A stretch of 64,000 nt of DNA from Sphingomicrobium marinum (GTDB lineage: Bacteria > Pseudomonadota > Alphaproteobacteria > Sphingomonadales > Sphingomonadaceae): positions 923,501-987,500 of the forward strand of contig NZ_JANPVQ010000001.1 of the NCBI RefSeq assembly GCF_026157105.1, read 5' to 3'. The position numbers were made by a program, and so were the translations under genes. Below the pieces are notes generated by a model that saw only the letters and a list, made by a program, of their open reading frames with translations, was not told the origin of the DNA and made no database searches. This document shows positions 36,992 through 45,354 of this stretch, piece after piece; positions within the stretch are counted from its first letter, which is position 1; every line of letters starts with the position of its first letter.

Positions 36992-37711
36992 ATGAAGCGC
37001 ACCGCCTTGGTCACCGGCGCCCGCCACCGCGTGGGCGAGACGATATGCAAGGCCCTCCTCACCGAGGGCTGGCGCGTCTTTGCGCATGTCCGAAGCGAAG
37101 ACGATGCGGTGGTTGACGGGGCAGTTGCGGTGGCGTGCGATCTTGAAGAGGCCGCTGCCGGCGTAGCGATTTTCGACCAGATCGACGAACCGGTCGGCCT
37201 GCTGGTCAACAACGCAGCCTTGTTCGAAAAAGATAGTCTGCGAGACATCGATGCCGAGGCGTTCGATCGGCAGATGCGGGTGAACTTGCGCGCGCCCGCT
37301 TTGCTGACGCAAGCTTTTGCCGGCCGCCACATCGGCGGCGATGCGCTCATTGTGAATATCCTCGACAATCGCCTTGCAGCGGAAAATCCCGACTTCCTGA
37401 GCTATGCCCTGTCGAAAGAAGGGCTGAGCGGCCTGACCAAAATTGCGGCACGCGCGCTTGCGGTGCAGGGCATCAGGGTCAACGGGATCGCCCCATCCGT
37501 GATGCTGCCGTCGGGCGAGCAGAGCCAGCAAGAATTCGAACGGACGCATGCACTCAACCCGCTTGGACGCGGTGTCGAGCCCGAAGACCTCGTCGACGCC
37601 TTGCTGTGGCTGGTGGAAGCCGACAAGGTAACCGGACAGACCGTTTGGCTGGACAGCGGGCAGCGGTTCCTCGCCCTTCCGCGCGACGTACAATTCCTGG
37701 AGTCTCAATGA
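36992..37711 (+). CDS. Short-chain dehydrogenase, pteridine-reductase (FolM)-like
   Basis: 239 residues from the ATG at 36992, with GGAG upstream at 36979-36982. NADPH-binding motif TGARHRVG (8-15), a form seen in pteridine and dihydromonapterin reductases rather than the usual TGxxxGxG; NNAA follows and the catalytic YALSK is present. The stop overlaps folB by ATGA, so both act in one pathway. Probably reduces a dihydropterin for folate or tetrahydromonapterin (inference from motif and neighbour). Confidence 0.8.
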   Translation: MKRTALVTGARHRVGETICKALLTEGWRVFAHVRSEDDAVVDGAVAVACDLEEAAAGVAIFDQIDEPVGLLVNNAALFEKDSLRDIDAEAFDRQMRVNLRAPALLTQAFAGRHIGGDALIVNILDNRLAAENPDFLSYALSKEGLSGLTKIAARALAVQGIRVNGIAPSVMLPSGEQSQQEFERTHALNPLGRGVEPEDLVDALLWLVEADKVTGQTVWLDSGQRFLALPRDVQFLESQ

Positions 37712-38100
37712 GCGATCTAAGCGACGACCTTCCGCGGCTGCCGATACGCAGTCGCAAGATCAGCCTCGTGAACCTGGAGGTCATGGCGGATATCGGCTTT
37801 CACGAGCATGAGGTCGGCAAGCCGCAGCGGCTGCTGATCAGCGTCGACATCTGGCTCGATGATGCCACCGATCCGGTGGTCGACGAACGCGAAGCGGCGT
37901 GGGACTATGATTTCATCCGGAGCGAGATATTGCGCATCGCCACGGCGCGGCGCTTCAACTTGCAGGAAACGTTAGTACGCGAGATTTTTGACCGAATCGG
38001 GTCGGTCGTCGGCGTCAACGCATTGACCGTGCGGTCGCGCAAACCCGACATTTATGCGGATGCCGAAGCGGTCGGAATCGAGTTTTCTTCGTTCGAATAA
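37708..38100 (+). CDS. folB: Dihydroneopterin aldolase-type protein
   Basis: 130 residues. The FolB core NLEVMADIGFHEHEVGKPQR is followed by RLLISVDIWLD and KPDIYADAEAVGIEF, the T-fold pattern of dihydroneopterin aldolase/epimerase, which produces the 6-hydroxymethyl-dihydropterin precursor of folate. Coupled to the pteridine-reductase-like SDR. The N-terminus has an extra 15 or so residues before the core. Confidence 0.85.
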   Translation: MSDLSDDLPRLPIRSRKISLVNLEVMADIGFHEHEVGKPQRLLISVDIWLDDATDPVVDEREAAWDYDFIRSEILRIATARRFNLQETLVREIFDRIGSVVGVNALTVRSRKPDIYADAEAVGIEFSSFE

Positions 38101-38342
38101 GGCGTTGAAACCATGCGCGTAACGACATGGTGTCCGCATCGTTCGCCATTCGACCAAAGGCCGTATTGTGTCGACGAGGGAACAATTGCCCTTGCCGCGC
38201 CATTTTCAGGAATGTAGGGACACGCGCTGTTGCCGGATGATACTCTGTCGCACGGCAATGCGAATCAGGATGGCAGACGGAAGCTGTTTCTTCTGTTATT
38301 CTGGTACGTGCCCCCGTTGAAACCGAGGAGAGTTGCGACTCA

Positions 38343-39011
38343 ATGTCCTACGTCGACCGCAAACAAATGACCGGCAATCGACCCTTGGCTATCGCCTTGG
38401 TCGCGATTGTCATGGGCGTCCTTGGCTATGTCATGGTATCTGGCCTCGCTTACAGCGTGGTCAAGAGCGCGGTGGAAGATCTGAAAACGTTTGACGTCGA
38501 AGATGAACCGCCGCCCCCGCCTGAAGAGCCGCCGCCCCCGCCCGAACCCACGCAGGTTGAAGTCCCGCCGCCGGTGGTGACCCCGCCGCCGATCGTTCGG
38601 ACCACCACAGTACGGCCGCCGATCGTGACCACCAACGTCGCTCCGCCGACGCCGGTGATCACTCCGACGGCTCCGCCGGCGCCGCCGGCTCCCCCGGCCC
38701 CGCCGCCTCCGCGGATCGAACCGGCTGCTGCGCGCGGTGACGTGCGCACCCTGTTCTCGACCGAAGACTATCCCAGCCGCGCCCTGCGCAATGGCGATGA
38801 AGGTTCGGTCCGGGCTCGCTTGACGATCGGTACGAATGGCCGCGTCAGCAATTGCGAGATTATCCAGTCGTCGGGTTCGAGCGCGCTGGACAGTCAGACC
38901 TGCCGTATCCTGCAGCGCCGCGCGCGCTTCACTGCGGCGACGGATTCGAGTGGTAACAAGGTGACCGACACCTATACGACCCCGACGATCCGCTGGGTCA
39001 TTCCGGAATAA
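38343..39011 (+). CDS. tonB: TonB energy transducer
   Basis: 222 residues: one N-terminal membrane span (about 14-38), a Pro-rich periplasmic spacer (56-135, with PPPPPEEPPPPPEP) and a C-terminal TonB domain (about 140-222) with SSGSSALDSQT and YTTPTIRW. It passes proton-motive energy from ExbB-ExbD to outer-membrane receptors. GAGGAGAG at 38325-38332 is the ribosome-binding site. First gene of tonB-exbB-exbD-exbD. Confidence 0.93.
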   Translation: MSYVDRKQMTGNRPLAIALVAIVMGVLGYVMVSGLAYSVVKSAVEDLKTFDVEDEPPPPPEEPPPPPEPTQVEVPPPVVTPPPIVRTTTVRPPIVTTNVAPPTPVITPTAPPAPPAPPAPPPPRIEPAAARGDVRTLFSTEDYPSRALRNGDEGSVRARLTIGTNGRVSNCEIIQSSGSSALDSQTCRILQRRARFTAATDSSGNKVTDTYTTPTIRWVIPE

Positions 39012-39052
39012 AACGAACCGTTTCGACGAACATCATTTAGGAAGCACATTCT

Positions 39053-39853
39053 ATGTCCAACATCCTTTACATGCTCCTCGCCGCCGCACCGGCAGCTGAA
39101 GAAAACCCCTACGGCATCAAAGCCGCGCTGGAAGAAGGCGGCCCGATCGCATGGGCGACCTTCGGCATCCTCGTCGGCATGTCGATCTTCACCTTCTACA
39201 TCCTGTTCACCAAGCTCCTGCAGCAGAACAAGATCATGGCGCAGGCCAACAAGGTGCGCGCCAACTTCTGGAACGCCGGCAGCCTCAAGGAAGCCGCCAC
39301 GAAGCTGGAAAAGAAGAGCGCCTATCGCGCGATCACCGAAGACGCCGTCCTCGCCATGGACCAGCACGGCAAGCTGACCGATCCGGTCGAGCAGCATGAC
39401 TGGCTGCATGGTTCGCTCGAACGTTCGAAGAATGCCATCGGCAACCGTCTCCAGGAAGGCCTCGCCTTCCTCGCCACGACAGGTGCGACCGCGCCGTTCA
39501 TCGGCCTGTTCGGTACCGTTGTCGGCATCTACCGCGCGCTCATCAAGATCGGCGCGTCGGGCCAGGCCTCGATCGATGCCGTTGCCGGCCCGGTCGGTGA
39601 AGCCCTGATCATGACCGCGCTCGGTCTGGTCGTCGCCGTTCCGGCGGTTATGGCCTTCAACTGGCTGCAGCGTCGCAACAAGGCCATCATGGAAGATCTC
39701 TCGGCCTTCACGACCGACCTTCATGGTTACATGATGAGCGATGGCCGCGTGAAGCCGGCGCTTGGTGCGCCTGCCAAGACCGCGACTGCCAAGCCGGCCA
39801 CGACCGCGCCGGGTGCCGCTGCGGCAACCCGCAACGCGCCGAAGCCCAGCTAA
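39053..39853 (+). CDS. exbB: ExbB proton-channel protein (MotA/TolQ/ExbB family)
   Basis: 266 residues with three membrane segments: a first one near 33-52 after an Ala-rich N-terminus, and the conserved pair around LAFLATTGATAPFIGLFGTV and GEALIMTALGLVVAVPAV. The C-terminal tail is Ala/Pro/Thr-rich. Forms the pentameric channel with ExbD inside. Followed by an 83-base gap holding a strong hairpin before exbD. Confidence 0.94.
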   Translation: MSNILYMLLAAAPAAEENPYGIKAALEEGGPIAWATFGILVGMSIFTFYILFTKLLQQNKIMAQANKVRANFWNAGSLKEAATKLEKKSAYRAITEDAVLAMDQHGKLTDPVEQHDWLHGSLERSKNAIGNRLQEGLAFLATTGATAPFIGLFGTVVGIYRALIKIGASGQASIDAVAGPVGEALIMTALGLVVAVPAVMAFNWLQRRNKAIMEDLSAFTTDLHGYMMSDGRVKPALGAPAKTATAKPATTAPGAAAATRNAPKPS

Positions 39854-39864
39854 GGCCTTTCGTG

Positions 39865-39902
39865 CGATCCGGGCGTGCCCGATCATGGGCGCTCCCGGAT
39901 CG
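39865..39902 (+). promoter_or_regulatory. Intercistronic hairpin between exbB and exbD
   Basis: CGATCCGGG (39865-39873) pairs perfectly with CCCGGATCG (39894-39902). Inside the loop GCCC (39877-39880) pairs with GGGC (39887-39890). No T-run follows, so it is not a simple terminator. It could stabilise the exbB end of the mRNA or lower exbD expression. Confidence 0.6.
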
Positions 39903-39936
39903 AACGACGCTGACATCAAGTTAAGGAAGCAGCCAT

Positions 39937-40428
39937 ATGGCTATCAGTAGTGCAGCACTAGACGGCGACGAAGAAACTCCGATGTCGGACATCAACACGA
40001 CGCCCCTCGTGGACGTCATGCTGGTGCTCCTGATCATCTTCCTCATCGCCATCCCTGTCGTGCTCGAAACGGTCCCGGTGCGCCTGCCAGAAGTGCAGTA
40101 CGAACCGACCATTACCAAGCCTGAAAACGTGAACCTTTCGGTCCGCGGTAGTGACGGTGGCGGGTGCGAGGTCTATTGGGGTCTGACCCAGGTCAATTCG
40201 GAAGAATTGCTCGACCGCGCCGTGAGCAAGCTGGAAGAAGCGATCGAAGCCGCTGGCGGTGTCGAAAACATCACCGAGGAAAATATGCCCGAAGCGCATA
40301 TCCGCGGCGACATCGATACGCCGTACAAATGCATTGGCGGCGCCATCTTCACGATGCAGCGCGCCGGTTTTGCCCGCGTCGGCTTCATCAGCGAGCCGCC
40401 TGCCGGTACCACGGTCGCGCGCCGCTAA
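39937..40428 (+). CDS. exbD: ExbD biopolymer transport protein, copy 1
   Basis: 163 residues. One membrane span beginning DINTTPLVDVMLVLLIIF, with the proton-carrying Asp26. The periplasmic part includes a Cys-containing insert (GGGCEVYWG and YKCIGG) absent from the other two copies. Works with ExbB and TonB. 18 bases upstream of copy 2. Confidence 0.92.
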   Translation: MAISSAALDGDEETPMSDINTTPLVDVMLVLLIIFLIAIPVVLETVPVRLPEVQYEPTITKPENVNLSVRGSDGGGCEVYWGLTQVNSEELLDRAVSKLEEAIEAAGGVENITEENMPEAHIRGDIDTPYKCIGGAIFTMQRAGFARVGFISEPPAGTTVARR

Positions 40429-40446
40429 AGGAAAGGACAAGCAACC

Positions 40447-40875
40447 ATGGCTATTTCTTCTGGGGGTAGTGATGAAGATCCGATGATGGACATCAACACG
40501 ACGCCGTTGATCGACGTCATGCTGGTGCTCCTCATCATGTTCATCATCACCATCCCCGTGCAAACGCACGCGGTGAAGCTGGACCTGCCGCAGGACAGCG
40601 GTGACAACACGCCGCCGCCGGTCGATCCTGTGAAGAACAAGATCGTCGTGACCTCGCAGGACGCCATCCTGTGGAACGGCAGCCCGGTGAACCTGGTGCA
40701 GCTGCGCCAGTATCTCGACGTGTCGCAGCAACTGGTGCCGACGCCCGAACTTCACCTCCAGCCGGAGCCGAACGCGCGCTACGAAACGGTGGACGAAGTC
40801 CTGGCTGTCACCAAGCGTGCCCAGGTCGAAAAGATGGGATTTGTCGGCAACGAAGCCTACGGATCGGAGTTCTAA
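40447..40875 (+). CDS. exbD: ExbD biopolymer transport protein, copy 2
   Basis: 142 residues, with Asp23 in MDINTTPLIDVMLVLLIMF and a periplasmic domain ending GFVGNEAYGSEF. Two adjacent ExbD proteins after ExbB are typical of TonB loci in this group. Followed within 45 bases by a factor-independent terminator. Confidence 0.92.
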   Translation: MAISSGGSDEDPMMDINTTPLIDVMLVLLIMFIITIPVQTHAVKLDLPQDSGDNTPPPVDPVKNKIVVTSQDAILWNGSPVNLVQLRQYLDVSQQLVPTPELHLQPEPNARYETVDEVLAVTKRAQVEKMGFVGNEAYGSEF

Positions 40876-40920
40876 GCGAACCTACAATGCTGCGTCGTCA
40901 GATGGCGTCGCGCACAATAA

Positions 40921-40948
40921 AGGGCGGCCTTCGCGGGCCGCCCTTTTT
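40921..40948 (+). terminator. Rho-independent terminator of the tonB-exb operon
   Basis: GGGCGGCC (40922-40929), loop TTCGCG, GGCCGCCC (40936-40943), then five T (40944-40948). Stem perfect and all GC. It separates exbD copy 2 from copy 3. Confidence 0.88.
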
Positions 40949-41025
40949 CGTTGGGCTAGCAATATGCCACCATATGGTATAACGTATCATTCTAAGTGTC
41001 GAATTGGCGTTGGAGCATGGTTGGC

Positions 41026-41032
41026 AGGAGAG
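41026..41032 (+). promoter_or_regulatory. Ribosome-binding site setting the start of exbD copy 3
   Basis: AGGAGAG lies five bases before the ATG at 41038. Earlier in-frame starts at 40996 and 41017 lack such a site, so 41038 is preferred. Confidence 0.7.
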
Positions 41033-41037
41033 ATGAA

Positions 41038-41472
41038 ATGGTGACAAGCAGGCAATCAATTGGGGAAGGCGCGACCGAGCTACCGATGAGCGACCTCAAC
41101 ACAACCCCGCTGATCGACGTCATGCTGGTGCTTCTGATCATGTTCATCATCACCATTCCGATCCAAACGCATAAGGTGGCGCTCGACCTTCCGGCGGGAC
41201 CACCGCCGGTTGCCGACTTGGAACCGCTTCGCAATGCATTGCTGCTGGATGCAGACGGGCAGGCTTATTGGAACGCCAAATCGGTCAGTGACGACGAACT
41301 ACGGACATTGCTCGAACTGACGCCGCAACTGGCCCCCGATGCCGAGTTGCATTTCCGCCCCGATGCCGAGGCGCGTTATGCACGCGTCGACGAGGTCATG
41401 GCGATGATACGCCGTGCCGGTGTCGACAAGCTCGGCTTCGTCGGCAACGAAAAGTACGAGTCCGAATTCTAA
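41038..41472 (+). CDS. ExbD biopolymer transport protein, copy 3, separate transcription unit
   Basis: 144 residues, with Asp27 in MSDLNTTPLIDVMLVLLIMF and the C-terminus GFVGNEKYESEF, closest to copy 2. It lies after the terminator at 40921-40948, so it needs its own promoter; the 10-base palindrome ACCATATGGT (40969-40978) lies in the gap. A duplicated ExbD with independent control could tune the ExbB-ExbD channel or serve another TonB (inference). Confidence 0.9.
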   Translation: MVTSRQSIGEGATELPMSDLNTTPLIDVMLVLLIMFIITIPIQTHKVALDLPAGPPPVADLEPLRNALLLDADGQAYWNAKSVSDDELRTLLELTPQLAPDAELHFRPDAEARYARVDEVMAMIRRAGVDKLGFVGNEKYESEF

Positions 41473-41479
41473 TTACAGT

Positions 41480-42988
41480 CTACCGTGTGCGAGCGGACGT
41501 CTCGGGATTCTCATCACACTTGCGCCCGGGACGCGCGCCCGCAAGGCGGTAGACGAGGCCGCTCGGGGCGTATTCGAGGGTCACGGTGCCGCCGGTTTCG
41601 CCTTCCACGCCCCGGACAAAAATGTTGCTGCCGAACCCTGAAGTGGTCGGTGCTTCCACCTTGGGGCCGCCCGTCTCGCGCCATTCGAAATCGAACGTGT
41701 CGCCATCCCGGCTCCAGCGGATGGACACGCGGCCCTTGGCGTTGGAAAAAGCGCCATATTTATGCGCGTTGGTTCCCAACTCGTGAATGGCGAGGGCCAT
41801 CATCATGCCTACCGATGCCGACAGCTCGATAGGTTCGCCTTCAACCTCGTAGCGGGCGGGGTCGGCACCGCAGCCGTCGAGTGCATCCTTGACCAACTGG
41901 TCAAGATGGCCCTGGTCTACGTCATGCCCGGCAAGAAGGCGATTGGCCCGGCCGAGCTGTTCGAGACGCGCCCCCAGCGATGCCAGGCGATCGTCGATGT
42001 CGGGTATGCCCCGCAAGCTTTGGTGCGCAATGGCATTGGCGATCGAGAGAAGATTGCGCGTGCGATGCTGGAGCTCGCCAACGAGCAATTGCTGGCGCCG
42101 CTGATGGTTGTCGCGTTCGATCACGCGGCCGATCTGGGCGCCGAAGATGCGCGCCAGCTCGAAAAGCTGCGGATCGGGTTGAGAAGGTTGGAGGCTGAGA
42201 AATTCGATGACCGCGGCGGTGCGATCATCGGCCTTGACCGGAAAAGCGAATGCGGCGCGAAAGCCAAGCCCGCGCCGCAGGAATTCCTCGTCTTCGTCGG
42301 TATCGCTGACGAATTGCGGCAACGAAGTCGCGAGAGCCTTTCCGGGGGCGCCGACGCCGTAGGGGAAATCGAAGCCCTCGCTTTGTTCTACGAACTCCGC
42401 ATGAGTCTCGACATCGCCCGCCCAGACATGGCTTTCGAGGCCTTGCCCGTCAGGCGTGACGAGATAGCTATGCCCGAGTTCCCAGCCGGTGAGATCGACG
42501 ACGGCTTCGAGCGCCATGCGTGTGAACTCGTCGACCGAAGTGCCGGTTGATGCTTGCAGCGCTACGTCGAGCAGGCGGCGTGTCTGGGCGAGTTGCCGTT
42601 CGCGGTCGCGATCGCGCTCGACGCGCACGGTGATGTCGCGCAGGAACCCGATATATGCCCATTCGACCCCATCGGAGATCCGCGTGATGGAAAGTTCGCA
42701 GGGAAATTCATGCCCGTCCTGATGGATGGCAGACAGTTCGAGTAACTTGTCGAGAACGTGGGGGTCGCCGCCCTCGTTGACGCGGGCCAAACCGTCGCGA
42801 TGCGCATCGCGCATCGCGGGCGGTACAATCAGATCTCCGAGCATTTGGCCGATGGCGTCATCGGGCTCGTGGCCAAAGGTAAGCGTCGCCGCGCGGTTCC
42901 ATGCAGAGATGCGGCCGTCAGGCTGCATTACCACGACCGCATCGAGCATCGTATCGAGCCAAGGCTCAAACTGTTCAATCACGCTCAC
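41480..42988 (-). CDS. PAS-GAF HWE-family sensor histidine kinase
   Basis: 502 residues. PAS domain near 10-120 (GRISAWNRAATLTFGHEP), GAF domain near 145-285, then an HWE kinase core: His308 in ELQHRTRN, N-box HELGTNAHKYGA (around 402-413) and the WRE of the G1 region (Trp436, Glu438). No membrane span; cytoplasmic sensor. HWE kinases in alphaproteobacteria often feed the general stress response or light signalling; no partner response regulator is adjacent. Eight bases from the convergent exbD copy 3. Confidence 0.9.
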   Translation of the reverse strand: MSVIEQFEPWLDTMLDAVVVMQPDGRISAWNRAATLTFGHEPDDAIGQMLGDLIVPPAMRDAHRDGLARVNEGGDPHVLDKLLELSAIHQDGHEFPCELSITRISDGVEWAYIGFLRDITVRVERDRDRERQLAQTRRLLDVALQASTGTSVDEFTRMALEAVVDLTGWELGHSYLVTPDGQGLESHVWAGDVETHAEFVEQSEGFDFPYGVGAPGKALATSLPQFVSDTDEDEEFLRRGLGFRAAFAFPVKADDRTAAVIEFLSLQPSQPDPQLFELARIFGAQIGRVIERDNHQRRQQLLVGELQHRTRNLLSIANAIAHQSLRGIPDIDDRLASLGARLEQLGRANRLLAGHDVDQGHLDQLVKDALDGCGADPARYEVEGEPIELSASVGMMMALAIHELGTNAHKYGAFSNAKGRVSIRWSRDGDTFDFEWRETGGPKVEAPTTSGFGSNIFVRGVEGETGGTVTLEYAPSGLVYRLAGARPGRKCDENPETSARTR

Positions 42989-43075
42989 CGATCAAGCCGT
43001 AAGTGCAGGATCGAAGAGAGTCCATTGCGGAATCGCAACGCAACCAGCGCGCAAAAAACAGCAGCTTCGTGAGGA

Positions 43076-44785
43076 CTATCCGAAAGTGAAAGCGTAGGCC
43101 TCTACGCCCGGATCGAAAAATTCGATACGGAATTGGCGGATCTGCTCGCCATTCTGGTGGCGCACCAGCTGGTAGAGACGGTGACTATCGATGGTGACCG
43201 TGCCATCGGGCGCCACATCTACACCGGCGTCCTTGCCCGGGGGCTTGCCGTCCAGCGTCACGCGGGCGCGTATGGGCTGGCCGGCGCGGCTTCCCAGCAC
43301 GAGGTTCACATCGCGGGCGCGAATATTCATCGCGATGGCCCCGCCCGGCGTTTCGCTGCGACTATGTTCGCGGGTCATCGTCCAAGTGCCCGAAAGCGCC
43401 CATTGGTTGCGTTCAAGCGTAGCAGGCGCGGTGAAACGCGTAGCGGTGCCGCGCGTCACACCTTGCGGGCTCACGAAGTTTTCGGTGCGTCCCCAACCCA
43501 GATAGGTTTCGGGCGAATAAACGTTGGCAAAATCGGCCTGGACGCGGTTGCCGGTTAGGTCGGGACCATCGCTGTCGGCGATGATACCCGCAGCGCCCGC
43601 TTCGGCGAGTAGCGCGCGGATGGCGCTTTCGGTGATCTCGTACTTGCCTTCGCCGAAATGGTGATAGCGCAGCCGGCCCTGCGCATCGCGCAGGTAATGC
43701 GCGGGCCAGTAGCGATTTTCGAAGGCGCGCCAGACATTCTTGTCGTTGTCGACCAGCACCGGATAGGTGATGCCATAGTCGGCGATCGCCTGCTCGACGT
43801 TGCCGATGTCCTTTTCGAAAGCGAATTCGGGGCTGTGGACACCGATGATCACGAGCCCGTCGTCGGCATATTTTTCGTGCCAATCCTGCACGAAAGGGAC
43901 CGCGCGGATGCAGTTGATGCAGCTGTAGGTCCAGAAGTCGATCAGCACGACCTTGCCCTCGAGATCGGGGGCTTTCCCATTGAGCCAACGCGTGCCGCCG
44001 TCGAGGCCGGGCCAGGGCCCCTCGTCGGGCAGCATGCCTCCTGCGGTTTTGGTCGTGAGGTCGCGATTGTCGAGCCCTAGCGCGTTGGCGAGGCCCTGCT
44101 CGAAGCTGGCGGTCTGCGGGCCAGAGATGCGGGCGAGAACGCGGGTGTCGAACCCGGTCGCGATCGCAGCGACACCGACAAGGATGAGCACGCCGAGGAA
44201 ACGCTTCACGTTCTGCCCGCCCGACATCGAACGCTTCATCGCGTTGAAAACCTTGCCGCCCGCCAGGAGCGCGATGGCAAGGCTGGTGGCCGCGCCCAGC
44301 CCGTAGGCAAGCAACAGCAAAGCAGTGGTGGCACTGGCACCCGACAGCGCGGCACCGGTAAGGATGAGGCCCAGGATCGGGCCCGCGCAGGGCGCCCAGA
44401 GGAGCCCGGTAGCCACGCCGAGCAGCAACGAGGAGCCAAGACCCTCCTTGCCCTCCGCGCGCTGCGCGAGCTTGTCGCCGAGCCGCGCGAAGGGGGCCAT
44501 GACGCGGTCCGACACGCTGGGAAAGATCAGCAGCATCGCGAAAAAGGCAAGCATCACCATGGCCACGATGCGCCCCACGCTGTTGACGGTAATGGCGAGC
44601 TCGCCGCCAGCCGCGGCAAGACCTGCTATCAGGCTGAAGGTAATCGCCATTCCCGCCAGCAGCGGCAGGCCGTTGGTCAGGAACGGGCGGTCGGCGCGCG
44701 CGAAGACGAAGGGCAATACCGGCAGGATGCAGGGGCTGAGGATGGTGAGCACACCGCCCAGATAGGCGAGCAGGAACAGCAGCAT
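43076..44785 (-). CDS. dipZ: DipZ-type CcdA/thioredoxin-fold fusion
   Basis: 569 residues in three parts. A CcdA/DsbD-like membrane domain (about 1-215) has the electron-carrying cysteines Cys19 (SPCILP) and Cys133 (WAPCAGP). A periplasmic TlpA-like domain follows with Cys290-x-x-Cys293 (SCINCIR). The C-terminal region (about 430-569) is a beta-rich DipZ domain. It moves reducing power from the cytoplasm to the periplasm. Nine bases downstream of the exported MsrB, to which it probably delivers electrons. Confidence 0.88.
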   Translation of the reverse strand: MLLFLLAYLGGVLTILSPCILPVLPFVFARADRPFLTNGLPLLAGMAITFSLIAGLAAAGGELAITVNSVGRIVAMVMLAFFAMLLIFPSVSDRVMAPFARLGDKLAQRAEGKEGLGSSLLLGVATGLLWAPCAGPILGLILTGAALSGASATTALLLLAYGLGAATSLAIALLAGGKVFNAMKRSMSGGQNVKRFLGVLILVGVAAIATGFDTRVLARISGPQTASFEQGLANALGLDNRDLTTKTAGGMLPDEGPWPGLDGGTRWLNGKAPDLEGKVVLIDFWTYSCINCIRAVPFVQDWHEKYADDGLVIIGVHSPEFAFEKDIGNVEQAIADYGITYPVLVDNDKNVWRAFENRYWPAHYLRDAQGRLRYHHFGEGKYEITESAIRALLAEAGAAGIIADSDGPDLTGNRVQADFANVYSPETYLGWGRTENFVSPQGVTRGTATRFTAPATLERNQWALSGTWTMTREHSRSETPGGAIAMNIRARDVNLVLGSRAGQPIRARVTLDGKPPGKDAGVDVAPDGTVTIDSHRLYQLVRHQNGEQIRQFRIEFFDPGVEAYAFTFG

Positions 44786-44794
44786 GTTTCGGGG

Positions 44795-45277
44795 TTAGGC
44801 GGGCTTGAACGCGAGCGACAGGCCGTTGATGCAGTGGCGCTTGCCGGTTGGCTGCGGCCCGTCATCGAAGACATGGCCGAGATGCCCACCGCAACGGGCG
44901 CAATGTTCTTCGGTGCGCACCATGAAGAGCGAGGTATCGCGGGCATAGCCGACGGCGCCTGCAAGTTCGCGGTAGAAGCTCGGCCAGCCGGTCCGGCTGT
45001 CATATTTGGTGAGCGAGGAGAACAGCGGGTTTTCGCAGCCCGCGCAGACATATGTACCGAAACGCTTCTCATTGTTTAGCGGGCTAGAATAAGGACGCTC
45101 GGTCCCAGCCTTGCGCAGGATGCGAAATCGTTCGGGGCCGAGTTGCCTTTTCCAGTGAGTTGCGCTCTTGGTCACGCGGAATGATCCCTTGGCGTGAGGG
45201 TTGGCGAACGCCGGCGCGGCCAGCCCGGCCGCGATGGCGGCGATGGCGCTTCCGGCAAAGGTTCGGCGACTGAGCAT
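44795..45277 (-). CDS. msrB: Exported peptide-methionine (R)-S-oxide reductase
   Basis: 160 residues. A twin-arginine-like leader (SRRTFAGSA) and hydrophobic stretch end in APAFA, so it is exported, probably by Tat. The MsrB domain has zinc cysteines 78, 81, 126 and 129 and the catalytic Cys149 in RHCINGLSL. It reduces methionine-R-sulfoxide in periplasmic proteins. Cotranscribed with DipZ directly downstream. An export signal distinguishes it from the usual cytoplasmic MsrB. Confidence 0.9.
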   Translation of the reverse strand: MLSRRTFAGSAIAAIAAGLAAPAFANPHAKGSFRVTKSATHWKRQLGPERFRILRKAGTERPYSSPLNNEKRFGTYVCAGCENPLFSSLTKYDSRTGWPSFYRELAGAVGYARDTSLFMVRTEEHCARCGGHLGHVFDDGPQPTGKRHCINGLSLAFKPA

Positions 45278-45354
45278 GTGCGTCTATTCTCCCAAGGTGC
45301 GTAAGCCGCGCTAAGCGCCGCTCATCCACTACTTCGTTGGAAACAGGGAGTAAG

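Noticed and set aside
38101-38342. Search for a Fur box or promoter before tonB
   Set aside because: No clear 19-bp Fur-type palindrome or paired promoter hexamers seen; the ribosome-binding site is the only sure element.
40951-40983. Possible promoter TTGGGC with TATGGT or TATAAC before exbD copy 3
   Set aside because: Neither spacing nor hexamers are convincing; only the palindrome was noted.
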